From the NCBI GenBank assembly GCA_029779845.1, contig JAKOZT010000008.1, forward strand, positions 1 through 52,420: 52,420 nucleotides of DNA. The letters are read 5' to 3'. Source of the DNA: Pseudomonadota bacterium. GTDB lineage: Bacteria > Pseudomonadota > Gammaproteobacteria > Burkholderiales > Burkholderiaceae_C. The translations under genes and the position numbers were made by a program. Of this stretch, positions 1 through 6,728 are shown in pieces. The notes under the pieces are model-generated. The model made no database searches. It was not told the DNA's origin and saw only the letters and a list, made by a program, of their open reading frames with translations. How positions within the stretch are numbered: position 1 is the stretch's first letter; every line of letters begins with the position of its first letter.

Positions 1-201
1 GGCCCGCAAGGGCTGAGAGGTCATACACATTGGCTGGTTTCCGGTCGGGTCACTCGGCCGGGAGCGAGATCTAGTGACTGGCGGGTGAGGTAGCGTGCCG
101 CTGCGCGACCGCTCCCGCGAGACTCAAATCAGACGGCTACGCATGTAGAACTGGCCAGCGATGGCTTGCGGACGGGGGTTCGATTCCCCCCAGCTCCACC
201 A
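1..201 (+). ncRNA. ssrA: tmRNA, 3' part (5' end outside window)
   Basis: The stretch from about 138 to 201 reads like the 3' end of transfer-messenger RNA: the conserved GCATGTAGAACTG segment, a T-arm with GGTTCGATTCC, and an acceptor end closing in CAGCTCCACCA. tmRNA rescues stalled ribosomes and tags the unfinished peptide. The tag reading frame is not visible and should lie upstream of base 1. The form is the ordinary one-piece molecule with an encoded CCA. The 3' end is also the integration site of the element that follows, which leaves the mature tmRNA end intact. Confidence 0.9.
178..201 (+). other. attL core in the ssrA 3' end
   Basis: These 24 bases (T-loop to CCA of tmRNA) recur in altered form at 15094-15116. 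The two copies agree except for two adjacent substitutions and one missing base, so about 21 of 24 positions match. Integrases of the P4 type commonly recombine at the 3' end of tRNA or tmRNA genes. The int gene begins 172 bases further on. The exact crossover point cannot be read from one sequence. Confidence 0.7.
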
Positions 202-232
202 GAACAGAGTGCGCGGAAGTCCGCGAAAGTCC

Positions 233-268
233 AAAGGCCCAAGTAGATCAACGACTTGGGCCTTTTTC
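233..268 (+). terminator. Rho-independent terminator after ssrA
   Basis: AGGCCCAAGT (235-244) pairs perfectly with ACTTGGGCCT (254-263) around a 9-base loop, followed by a T run. It ends ssrA transcription. It lies inside the attL boundary, so the integrated element appears to supply the terminator now used by the host tmRNA gene. Confidence 0.85.
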
Positions 269-282
269 TTTGTCCATGAAGG

Positions 283-373
283 TGCAGTAACGTCCGCCAC
301 CTTCCGACGCTCGGTGCAGTAACTTCCGCAGTAACTGCACAATGCCGCGGTCTGGGCTCATGGAGTTACTGCA
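283..373 (+). repeat. Left integrase arm-type repeats
   Basis: The motif TGCAGTAAC occurs at 283-291 and 315-323. GCAGTAACTG follows at 328-337, and an inverted copy (AGTTACTGCA) lies at 364-373, overlapping the first base of the integrase start codon. The composite 315-337 matches 15043-15065 at the other end of the element in 21 of 23 bases. Spacing and position fit arm-type binding sites of a tyrosine integrase. The copy on the int start suggests that integrase or a partner represses its own gene (inference). Confidence 0.7.
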
Positions 374-1668
374 TGGCGAAGTCGCTTATCCCCGGGGACG
401 TCACCATCCGCTCGATCCGTCCAGGCGACCCGCGCAAGCGCCTCGGCGATGGCGGCGGGCTGTACCTGCTTCTCTTCGTCAACGGTGGCTCGCACGGCTG
501 GCGCTTCGACTACTCGCTGCATGGCAAGCGGAGGACGATCAGCCTCGGCACCTATCCCGACGTGTCGTTGGCAGCCGCGCGCGACCGAGCGCGGGCAGCG
601 CGTGAACAGGTGGCTGCGGGGATTGATCCCAGCGCGGTGCGTCAGCAGGACAAGCAGCGCCAGGCAGAGCAGCTTGCCGCCGAGCAGCGCGAACAGAGCG
701 GGCTGCCGCCTGTCGGGTCGTTCGAAGCCGTCGCGCGCGAGTGGTGGGAGACGGTGCACGCGGCGAAGGTCAGCGAGGGGCATGCCGACCGCACGCTGAT
801 CCGCTTCGAGCAGGACGCCTTCCCGTGGCTCGGCCGCCGGCCGATCGCCGTGGTCGAGGCACCCGAACTGCTGGACGTGCTCAAGCGCGTCACCGCGCGC
901 GGCGCGATCGAGACGGCGCACCGCCTTAAGGATGCGTGCTCGCAGGTGTTCCGCTACGGCATCGCCACCGGCGCGTGCAGCCGCAACCCGGCGGCCGATC
1001 TGCGCGACGCGCTGCCGCCCGTGCTGACCAAGCACCACGCGGCCGTCGTGGAACCCAAGCGCGCGGCCGAGCTGCTGCGCGCCATGAGCGAGTACGAGGG
1101 CCACCCCGTGACGCGCGCGGCGCTCGCGCTGTCGGCGCTGCTGTTCCTGCGCCCTGGCGAACTGCGTCAACTCGAATGGGCCTGGGTGGACTTCGATGCT
1201 GCGAGGCTGACGGTGCCCGCCGCGCTGATGAAGCGGCGCAAGGACCAGAAGGCGAACGGCGTGCCGCACCTCGTGCCGCTTGCGCGCCAGGCCGTCGAGA
1301 TCCTGCGTGAGCTGCAGCCGCTCACCGGGCACTCGCGCTACGTGTTCCCGTCGCTCCAGACGAAGGACCGGCCCATGAGCGAGAACACCATCAACGTGGC
1401 GCTGCGCCGCATGGGCTTCGACCGCGAGACGGCCACGGCGCACGGCTTCCGAGCGATGGCGCGCACGATGGCCGCCGAGCGCCTGGGCATCGCGCCGGAG
1501 GTGATCGAAGCGCAGCTCGCGCACGAGGTCACCGACTCGCTGGGGCGGGCCTACAACCGCACGCAGTACATCGAGCAGCGCGTCGAGCTGATGAGCCGAT
1601 GGGCCGACTACCTCGATCGGCTGCGCGCTGGCGCCGAGATCATCAGGTTCACGGGCGCTCGCGAGTAG
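373..1668 (+). CDS. int: P4-type tyrosine integrase
   Basis: This site-specific recombinase inserts and excises the element at ssrA. Residues 1-90 form the DUF4102 arm-binding domain (GGGLYLLLFVNGGSHGWRF, then LGTYPDVSLAAARDRA), followed by a core-binding region and the catalytic domain. Catalytic residues are visible: R260 in LRPGELRQLEW, H357 and R360 in HGFRAMART, H384 in LAHEVTDS, and the nucleophile Y394 in RAYNRTQY. At 431 aa it is full length for the P4/SLP1-like group. The ATG at 373 is preceded by arm-type repeats. The gene looks intact, so the element may still be mobile. Confidence 0.95.
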   Translation: MAKSLIPGDVTIRSIRPGDPRKRLGDGGGLYLLLFVNGGSHGWRFDYSLHGKRRTISLGTYPDVSLAAARDRARAAREQVAAGIDPSAVRQQDKQRQAEQLAAEQREQSGLPPVGSFEAVAREWWETVHAAKVSEGHADRTLIRFEQDAFPWLGRRPIAVVEAPELLDVLKRVTARGAIETAHRLKDACSQVFRYGIATGACSRNPAADLRDALPPVLTKHHAAVVEPKRAAELLRAMSEYEGHPVTRAALALSALLFLRPGELRQLEWAWVDFDAARLTVPAALMKRRKDQKANGVPHLVPLARQAVEILRELQPLTGHSRYVFPSLQTKDRPMSENTINVALRRMGFDRETATAHGFRAMARTMAAERLGIAPEVIEAQLAHEVTDSLGRAYNRTQYIEQRVELMSRWADYLDRLRAGAEIIRFTGARE

Positions 1669-1678
1669 GTGATGCTGT

Positions 1679-1695
1679 TCGGGCTGAAGGCCCGA
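1679..1695 (+). terminator. Hairpin after int, weak terminator candidate
   Basis: TCGGGC pairs with GCCCGA around a 5-base loop, 11 bases after the int stop. No T run follows, so it could be a Rho-dependent stop, an mRNA end stabiliser, or nothing. Confidence 0.35.
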
Positions 1696-1789
1696 GCCGG
1701 CGATGTCGGTGTGTTGGGTTGGAGGAGCGGCTCTTCGCACGAGCGATGCTGAACGGGCGGTTCTGCGGCGTGCCGCGCGCCAACATGGC

Positions 1790-2091
1790 GGGGACACGGG
1801 GACAAATGTCGAAACCACGCTGCAACCCGCACCAATGCTTGGTTTGCGCTGAAACCGGCCGACGGGGACAGAACGGGGACAGAACGGGGACACGGGGACA
1901 AAAGAGAGATGAGAGAAGTCTTCTCTTCTCTCTATCGCTCTGACTCGCTGCTGACCTGGTCGACGACCCAGGGGGGGGTACAAAAGTCTGGAGCCTTCAC
2001 CGGGAAACCGGCCTCCTAGGCAGATTTTTTTGCGCGCAGGTTTTCAGAATTTAAGTTTCCAGGGGTGGGGTCAGCCTCGCATAGGGGGACA
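1790..2091 (+). repeat. GGGGACA repeat cluster A with AT-rich patch, putative origin
   Basis: The gene-free stretch 1669-2361 holds GGGGACA on the plus strand at 1790, 1798, 1864, 1875, 1886, 1894 and 2085. Several copies are spaced 8 or 11 bases apart, and the fuller unit is roughly ACGGGGACAGA. An AT-rich patch (2023-2060, with a seven-T run) follows, as does a polypurine/polypyrimidine stretch at about 1904-1930. Iterons beside an AT-rich patch are what a replication origin looks like. In P4 the alpha protein binds iterons in two regions, ori and crr, and this element has a second cluster at 14876-14983. Origin function is inferred. Confidence 0.5.
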
Positions 2092-2321
2092 CTTCACCGA
2101 TGGCGGCGGAGCTGCGCGCTGGCCCAGCACCGCTCGATCGTTCCGACTCAACGAGCAGTCTCGTCAGCGCGACCGCGCATTCTCGGCCGCGGTGCGGCGC
2201 GTCCTTCACCTGGGGCGATCAGCCAAGGAATTCAGGCGCGAAGGAGAGTCCTTCCCCAGCCCGGACCATTGCCGGCCGATCGCAGGCGTCTGCACTCGGC
2301 GCGCTACACTGCGGCGCGGTT

Positions 2322-2338
2322 CCCGCCAGCTTGGCGGG
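2322..2338 (+). promoter_or_regulatory. Inverted repeat upstream of vapB, likely operator
   Basis: CCCGCC-N5-GGCGGG lies 24 bases before the vapB start codon, just after a TACACT hexamer (2305-2310) that could be a -10 box. Toxin-antitoxin operons are normally autorepressed by the antitoxin through such a palindrome. A clear -35 box was not found. Confidence 0.4.
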
Positions 2339-2361
2339 CACGCTGGAATGGGGGAAGGCAG

Positions 2362-3078
2362 GTGCGGGAGCTGGGGCTTGGCCTCTACACGATCGGTGAG
2401 GCGGCGCAGCTGATCGGAGCCGAGAGGCGCTCGATCCGGCGCTGGCTCTTCGGGTACGACTACACCGCACGCCGGCACGGCGAGGCCGTTCACAAGCATT
2501 CCGGGCCGCTCTGGCACACGCAATACGAACCGGACGAACTCGGTGAGCCCGTCCTCGGGTTCATGGACTTGCTCGAGCTGCGCGTGGTGCATCGTTTCGT
2601 CGCGTGTGGCGTGCCGTTGATCGTCGTGCGGCGCTGCCTGCAGACGGCGCGCGACCTGTTCGGCACCGACTACCCTCTGACGCGGCAGCGATTCGCCACC
2701 GACGGCGCGACGATCTTCCACCAGGCGCTCAGCGAAGGTCTCGATGGCGACGAACCTGGTGCTGCGATGCTGAACCTCCGAAGCCGTCAGTACGCCTTCC
2801 GCGAGATCATCAAGGCCTCGCTGTACGAGGGCATCGAGTACGGGCCGCGTGGTGTCCAGCGCTGGTTCCCGGCGCGGAACAAGGTGGTGGTTCTCGATCC
2901 CGAAGTGGAGTTCGGGCACCCGACACTGGTCGACAGCGGCGTGCCCACCGCCTCGCTCTACGCGAGCTTTCTTGCGGAGGGGCGGAGCGCAGCGAGCGTC
3001 GCCAGGCTGTTCGAGGTGCCGGCCCGCGCGGTTCTCGCCGCGGTGCGATTCGAAGAGCAGCTCCGCCACGCGGCGTGA
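2362..3078 (+). CDS. VapB45-like antitoxin (HTH + DUF433)
   Basis: This is the predicted antitoxin and DNA-binding half of a toxin-antitoxin pair. The first 60 or so residues resemble a MerR/HTH region (YTIGEAAQLIGAERRSIRRWL). The C-terminal part (about residues 160-235) looks like DUF433 (FPARNKVVVLDPEVEFGHPTLVDSGVPTASLYASFLAEG, then a short HTH-like tail). The 238-aa length is close to mycobacterial VapB45 (Rv2018, about 240 aa). I chose GTG 2362 because GGGGAAGG precedes it by a few bases and the conserved sequence starts there; the open frame runs upstream to 2065 without recognisable homology. The stop overlaps the toxin start (GTGA), so the two are translationally coupled. Confidence 0.75.
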   Translation: MRELGLGLYTIGEAAQLIGAERRSIRRWLFGYDYTARRHGEAVHKHSGPLWHTQYEPDELGEPVLGFMDLLELRVVHRFVACGVPLIVVRRCLQTARDLFGTDYPLTRQRFATDGATIFHQALSEGLDGDEPGAAMLNLRSRQYAFREIIKASLYEGIEYGPRGVQRWFPARNKVVVLDPEVEFGHPTLVDSGVPTASLYASFLAEGRSAASVARLFEVPARAVLAAVRFEEQLRHAA

Positions 3079-3482
3079 AGTTCATCTTCGACAACAACCT
3101 GCCGCCGTCGCTCGCGCGCGGCATGCATGAGCTGTCTCGATTCGAGGCCGATGTCGAGCAGGTGCTGCCGTTGCGCGACAAGTTCCACGAAGCTACGCCC
3201 GATGCCGAGTGGCTCGAGCAGCTCGTGCGCGAGGGTGGCTGGAGCGTGGTGTCGATCGACCGATTCAAGAAGTCGACGGTCGAGCGTGAGTTGATCCGGC
3301 AACGCGGCCTTACCGTGTTCGTGCTCGACAGGCAGTGGAGCAAGCCTTACTGGGTCCAGTCGTCTCAGCTCGTGCTGTGGTGGCCGAAGATCCTCAGCGT
3401 CGCGCGATTGACCTCCAAGGCCGCGCTGCGGGTGCCCTGGAAGTTCACGAACAAGAGCACCTTCGAGCAGATCCGCGTGTAG
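3075..3482 (+). CDS. VapC45-like PIN-like toxin
   Basis: Predicted ribonuclease toxin of 135 aa with the PIN-like fold (VapC45/DUF5615 group). The N-terminus VKFIFDNNLPPSLARGM carries the conserved D-N-x-L-P-P start of that fold. The middle has HEATPDAEWLEQLVREGGWSVVSIDR, with further acidic residues expected at the metal site, then KKSTVERELIRQRGLTVFVLD. Rv2019 (VapC45) has nearly the same length. It begins at a GTG overlapping the antitoxin stop. In an integrated element it probably acts as a stabilising addiction module or an anti-phage abortive system (inference). Confidence 0.75.
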   Translation: MKFIFDNNLPPSLARGMHELSRFEADVEQVLPLRDKFHEATPDAEWLEQLVREGGWSVVSIDRFKKSTVERELIRQRGLTVFVLDRQWSKPYWVQSSQLVLWWPKILSVARLTSKAALRVPWKFTNKSTFEQIRV

Positions 3483-3616
3483 GTTCTCGCCGGTGCCACG
3501 GTGGGTAAAACGCGCAGGCGGTATGCGAACATCTTGCCGCCGCGCCCACCTGGTGGCTGATCCCCGCCAGCGTGCTTGGTGCCCCCTTGCCGGGCGGGGC
3601 GCGGCCATCGTTGCAA

Positions 3617-3640
3617 GGGGCGTGCATGGGGGCGTGCATG
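3617..3640 (+). repeat. Perfect 12-bp tandem repeat covering RBS and start codon
   Basis: GGGGCGTGCATG occurs twice head to tail (3617-3628 and 3629-3640). Each copy contains a G-rich ribosome-binding stretch and an ATG in the same reading frame, so the next gene has two stacked translation starts. Slippage between the copies would remove four codons without breaking the frame. Confidence 0.8.
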
Positions 3641-4504
3641 AAAGCTGAAGAACTGGCAAAGGGCTCGCGCCCTCTTCGCGTCTTGCAAACTGTCGTTGCA
3701 GACATCGGAGATCAGCCGCCGGCCTCTTGGGACGTTTGGAAGCTGGCCGAATTGATGCAGCGTCGCAATCAGGGCACTCTGAGCTCTCGCGACGCCGCAA
3801 CACTGAATTCTCTGCAAGCGGATTTGCAAGCATACGAAGAGGCTTGCTCAGCATCTGATCGACCGCTCGCTTGTGGTTTGGATAGTCAACTCCGGGCCGC
3901 TCGGCGCTGCTTGGAATGGCGTGCAGAGATCGAGGCCGGAGACGGTGGAGCGATCATTGATGCGGCGAGCCTGTGTGCGGCACATGGCTTGATTCAGCCT
4001 GGCTGGCTGGCGTCGCGGTTTGTTATACGTGTCGATGTGGTTCGCCGAGGACTTGTGAAGTCCTGGACCGAGTCAGGATCCTTTGGGCCGGCACATTCGG
4101 CGGGAACTAACCGAGCCGGTGAGCAGGCAAATCGTCACGACGCGCCCGAGATGTACTGGGCTGCGCTCGAGCTGTTATCCGAGCAACCCACGAGACCCAT
4201 AGATAGAGGCTTTTGGGAAGAGGTCGGCGGGCGCTTTGATTACCGGAGCGCGAGTCGCGTTGAGGGTCTCGTGCGTGGCTACATCAAAGCAGCCAACTGT
4301 GCCCCACTCGCCGATCTCAAGGGTCTGATGGTCAAGGGAGTCAGCCTGGACGAGGCTCTTCGTCAAGTCGACGAAGAGAAGGCCTATGCCGCCTTTATTG
4401 GCGACGGTGGAACACGAGACGAGTGGATCGCAATCTTCGGAGAGTGTGCGCGTGAAGACGAAATGCAGAGTCTTGGCGCCAGCGCCACCCGAAAAGTGAA
4501 CTAG
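3626..4504 (+). CDS. Hypothetical cargo protein
   Basis: I do not recognise this protein of 292 aa (288 aa from the second ATG at 3638). It is soluble, acidic and mainly helical in composition, with no signal peptide, transmembrane segment or obvious nucleotide-binding motif. The start at 3626 follows AAGGGG at a spacing of five. GC content and codon use are clearly lower and more mixed than in the structural genes, which fits recent acquisition. It lies between a toxin-antitoxin pair and alpA, close to int, the place where satellites often carry variable anti-phage or host-benefit cargo. That role is a guess from position only. Confidence 0.65.
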   Translation: MGACMKAEELAKGSRPLRVLQTVVADIGDQPPASWDVWKLAELMQRRNQGTLSSRDAATLNSLQADLQAYEEACSASDRPLACGLDSQLRAARRCLEWRAEIEAGDGGAIIDAASLCAAHGLIQPGWLASRFVIRVDVVRRGLVKSWTESGSFGPAHSAGTNRAGEQANRHDAPEMYWAALELLSEQPTRPIDRGFWEEVGGRFDYRSASRVEGLVRGYIKAANCAPLADLKGLMVKGVSLDEALRQVDEEKAYAAFIGDGGTRDEWIAIFGECAREDEMQSLGASATRKVN

Positions 4505-4578
4505 GTTCTCGGGTATACCGAGGCGCGGCCCATCGCCAACATTCCGCCATCGCTCGCAAGAGCAATGCGGAGTGCAAG

Positions 4579-4845
4579 GTGGTGCAACTGGTCTCAGAAA
4601 CGAAGCCGCAGGTGCGACGTGACCGCTTCCTGCGCCTGGCCGAAGTGGAGTCGGTCACCGGCCTCAAAAAGTCCACGATCTACCTGCTGATGAAGCGGGG
4701 TGAGTTCCCGAAGTGCGTGCAGCTCACCGCGCGCTGCGTTGCGTGGCCGGAGAGCCGCGTGCTGCAATTCGTGCAGGACCGCATCGCCAGCGCCGATGCC
4801 CCGAGTGCTCAGCTCGAGCTGGGCGTGCCCGAGGCGAAGCGATGA
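4579..4845 (+). CDS. alpA: AlpA-family regulator
   Basis: A protein of 88 aa with the MerR-like winged HTH of AlpA proteins: RFLRLAEVESVTGLKKSTIYLLMKRGEFPKCVQLTARCVAWPESRVLQFVQ. AlpA of P4-like and PICI-like elements activates excision or the early operon. It starts at GTG 4579 with GGAG six bases upstream. A TATACC hexamer at about 4514-4519 may be part of its promoter. It marks the switch region of the element and is expected to control the downstream small-gene and replication block. Confidence 0.85.
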   Translation: MVQLVSETKPQVRRDRFLRLAEVESVTGLKKSTIYLLMKRGEFPKCVQLTARCVAWPESRVLQFVQDRIASADAPSAQLELGVPEAKR

Positions 4846-4859
4846 ACACTGGAAGCGCG

Positions 4860-5069
4860 CTACGCCGGTTCCCAGATCGGACGCGGATCGGCCGGGTCCA
4901 CGCTGCGGCTCCACCAGGTGTTGCAGGCCAGGCAGCGGTAGCGCTCGAAGATGCCCTTCCTCTGGCTGCCGGCTTCGATCCAGCGCTTGGAGACGTACTC
5001 CAGCGTTGCTCCAGGCGCCATCTCGCTGGCAACTCCGACGCGCGCCTCGCATTCGCTGCATCGCGGCAT
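4860..5069 (-). CDS. Small zinc-ribbon protein, antisense
   Basis: A protein of 69 aa read on the minus strand: it starts MPRCSECEARVG, continues ...EYVSKRWIEAGSQRKGIFERYRC and carries CLAC, giving two CxxC-type knuckles about 45 residues apart that could bind one zinc. AGGAGG precedes the ATG by four bases, a strong ribosome-binding site. It is convergent with alpA, whose stop lies 14 bases away. A plus-strand frame (4842-5153) covers the same DNA but shows no family pattern. Function unknown; small Zn-ribbon proteins are common in phage early regions. Confidence 0.55.
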   Translation of the reverse strand: MPRCSECEARVGVASEMAPGATLEYVSKRWIEAGSQRKGIFERYRCLACNTWWSRSVDPADPRPIWEPA

Positions 5070-5156
5070 ACCACCTCCTCGTTGAATCGAGGCGAGTATG
5101 ACGCGCGCCCTCTCTCGCTTGCCCATGTTGACGCAGATGCGTGCCGGGATTGAGCC

Positions 5157-5432
5157 ATGACGACCAACTTCGATATCCCGCTCGCTTCCTCGCGCGATGA
5201 ACAGCGCGCAGCACTGGCGGTCGGTGCGCGCGTCCTGTGTGCCCGGTGGCCGCAGCAGTCTGCGTACTGCACGATTCCCAACGGATCGAACCGTGTCGAC
5301 GCATGCGCTCGCTGGAAACTGATCAATGGGCGGATGCACGTCGAGGTGACACGCCGCTGGGACGAGCAGCTCATTGCCCGCTCGAAGCCTGTCGATCCCT
5401 TCGAGCTGGACGAGATTGGCGGCCCGCGATGA
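5157..5432 (+). CDS. Hypothetical small element protein
   Basis: 91 aa starting MTTNFDIPLASSRDEQRAALAVGARVLC and rich in charged residues, with two internal cysteines (VLCARW, SAYCTI) and no recognised domain. The start ATG follows a weak GGGATTGAG stretch. The 3' end of the gene overlaps the -35/-10 pair that drives the structured RNA downstream. It sits in the early region between alpA and the replication genes, so a regulatory or anti-helper role is possible but unsupported. Confidence 0.5.
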   Translation: MTTNFDIPLASSRDEQRAALAVGARVLCARWPQQSAYCTIPNGSNRVDACARWKLINGRMHVEVTRRWDEQLIARSKPVDPFELDEIGGPR

Positions 5433-5443
5433 AGTGCTACAGT
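5416..5443 (+). promoter_or_regulatory. Sigma70-type promoter for the structured RNA
   Basis: TTGGCG (5416-5421) and TACAGT (5438-5443) are separated by 16 bases; four of six positions match consensus at each box. Transcription would start near 5450, immediately before three successive hairpins ending in a terminator. The promoter overlaps the last codons of the preceding gene. Confidence 0.6.
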
Positions 5444-5449
5444 GCAGAC

Positions 5450-5526
5450 GCCTGCAGGGTTCTGCAGGTCGGGATTGGCGTCCCGAACAACACAGGCGCG
5501 CGGCCGCCTCAAAGAGCGGCCTTTTT
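5450..5526 (+). ncRNA. Short structured RNA, C4-like phage regulator candidate
   Basis: Between a good promoter and a Rho-independent terminator lie three hairpins: CCTGCAG-N4-CTGCAGG (5451-5468), CGGGA-N6-TCCCG (5470-5485), and GGCCGC-N8-GCGGCC plus five T (5502-5526). There is no coding frame of note. The middle GGGATTGGCGTCCCG stem followed by a terminator resembles the C4/CI antisense RNAs of P1, P4 and many enterobacterial prophages, which silence early genes by pairing with the leader. Family membership is by visual resemblance only; a covariance search is needed. Confidence 0.5.
5502..5526 (+). terminator. Rho-independent terminator of the structured RNA
   Basis: A six-pair GC stem (GGCCGC/GCGGCC) with an 8-base loop is followed directly by TTTTT. 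The 166 bases from here to the next gene (5527-5692) show no further gene. Confidence 0.8.
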
Positions 5527-5692
5527 CATGCGCGTCGCGCACGCTCGGCTCCGGTTTCTACGGCAGCCCGGGCGGGGGAGCCTTCGGGCTCGCCGGTGCC
5601 TGTGTTCCGGTACGCCAACTCCGCTTTGGGCTGCCACCTTCCATTGGCGTGGGAGGTGGCGGTTGACTGACCGCAACACAGGAGCCAACGCA

Positions 5693-5998
5693 ATGGCTGG
5701 TACATCCCTGGGCGCTGCCGCGCCCGCCACTTCTCCCATCCCTTCCACGGGCCGCACGCTGCGAATCGTGCCCAGTTCGTCCCGCACGCGCCGCAATCAC
5801 GGCGTGCTGCTGCTCGGCGACCAACTGGCCGCCGTCTACAGCTCGCGCCGCGAGCGCGACGGCCGCGACGTGCTGCTCGAGCTGGGCGCCGGCGCCGTGC
5901 TGATCAGCGGCGCGATGACGACGACGCAGGCCAGGCTGCTGGCTCGTGCGCTGGTGGCCGCTGCCGAGGCGGTGAGCAAGGAGGTGCGTCATGGCTAA
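5693..5998 (+). CDS. Hypothetical element protein
   Basis: 101 aa. The N-terminal 30 residues are rich in Ala, Ser, Thr and Pro, followed by a compact region (TLRIVPSSSRTRRNHGVLLLGDQLAAVYSSRRERDGRDVLLELGAGAVLISG) and a C-terminal helix. No family is recognised. AGGAG precedes the ATG by nine bases. The stop overlaps the start of the next gene by eight bases, so it leads a tightly packed early operon reaching the replication protein. Confidence 0.6.
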   Translation: MAGTSLGAAAPATSPIPSTGRTLRIVPSSSRTRRNHGVLLLGDQLAAVYSSRRERDGRDVLLELGAGAVLISGAMTTTQARLLARALVAAAEAVSKEVRHG

Positions 5999-6398
5999 GC
6001 CGGATCTCGATCACGTGGCTGCTGCAGCCACACCTGCCTTGCGTTCCGAAGTGGAGACGCTGCGCGGGGCCGTCAACTTCATGGACGCCTTGGCGCAAGG
6101 AGGTTTCTCCGCAATCTCCGCCGTCGCCCAGCTCGCGCTGGCCCAGCTCGAGACGCCGGACGGATACCGGCACCTGGACAACCTTGTCTACGCGCTGTGC
6201 GTGATCCGGGACAAGGCCGACGACATCCAGAACTGCATCAACTGCGAAGCCGAGCAGGTCGGTTGCAACTACGTGGATGACGCCCAGCGTCGCCGCTGGG
6301 CGGCCCAGAGAGCCCACCGCGAGCAGGAGACCGCGCATCCAAGACCTCTCACCACCCGCTCTGATGCGACCCTTGGTGCCCACGCCACGGGTGACTAG
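5991..6398 (+). CDS. Hypothetical element protein
   Basis: 135 aa with a helical core: LRGAVNFMDALAQGGFSAISAVAQLALAQLETPDGYRHLDNLVYALCVIRDKADDIQNCINCEAEQVGC. The core has three cysteines in its last part and a polar, probably disordered, tail. GGAGGTGC precedes the ATG. It overlaps the gene before it by eight bases. Short helical proteins of this kind are common just upstream of satellite primases; no function can be assigned. Confidence 0.6.
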   Translation: MAKPDLDHVAAAATPALRSEVETLRGAVNFMDALAQGGFSAISAVAQLALAQLETPDGYRHLDNLVYALCVIRDKADDIQNCINCEAEQVGCNYVDDAQRRRWAAQRAHREQETAHPRPLTTRSDATLGAHATGD

Positions 6399-6431
6399 GC
6401 CACTGGCACCCGCGAGCGCAGGGGACGGCCG

Positions 6432-6728
6432 TTGAGTGTCGACCGCATCTCGGGTCGCGATCGCGGACTGGCCGGCTACGGCCGGCCAGTCCGCTTCATC
6501 GACCGCCGGGCAAGCCTGCTGCATGCGCTGCACGACTATGGCGTCACGGTTGACGATGCGCGCCGGTTCGTGCGCGAGGCGAAAGCCGAGGGCCGGCTGC
6601 GCTTCGAGGTCGAGGTGACGCGAGTGCCGGCGGGAATGCGATTGCCTGTGCCCGCGCAGCTGCTGTTCGTGTGGCGAGAGAGGGGCTGGTTCGTCGACGT
6701 GTACCGCATCGAGGGGCCGGCGCGATGA
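6432..6728 (+). CDS. Hypothetical element protein, start uncertain
   Basis: 98 aa from a TTG codon. The body, HALHDYGVTVDDARRFVREAKAEGRLRFEVEVTRVPAGMRLPVPAQLLFVWRERGWFVDVYRIEG, looks like a small folded domain. Its stop overlaps the start of the replication protein (ATGA), indicating coupling. The first 20 codons are formed by a perfect 14-bp inverted repeat, so either this hairpin lies inside the gene and limits its translation, or the true start is different. I found no better start downstream. Confidence 0.5.
   Translation: MSVDRISGRDRGLAGYGRPVRFIDRRASLLHALHDYGVTVDDARRFVREAKAEGRLRFEVEVTRVPAGMRLPVPAQLLFVWRERGWFVDVYRIEGPAR
6463..6494 (+). repeat. Perfect 14-bp inverted repeat with UACG loop
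   Basis: GCGGACTGGCCGGC (6463-6476) is followed by TACG and its exact reverse complement (6481-6494). In RNA this gives a 14-pair stem closed by C(UACG)G, a UNCG tetraloop, which is an exceptionally stable fold. No T run follows. It lies 31 bases into the small gene ahead of the replication protein. Confidence 0.85.

Noticed and set aside
1790..1900. CRISPR array
   Set aside because: Repeats are 7-11 bases with very short, uneven spacing; no spacers of CRISPR length and no cas genes.
358..1983. Long minus-strand frame opposite int
   Set aside because: Arg/His/Ala-rich shadow of the integrase frame with no domain pattern.
4842..5153. Plus-strand frame with ATGA overlap to alpA
   Set aside because: It overlaps the zinc-ribbon gene on the other strand, which has a strong ribosome-binding site and paired CxxC motifs; this frame has neither. 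Not fully excluded.
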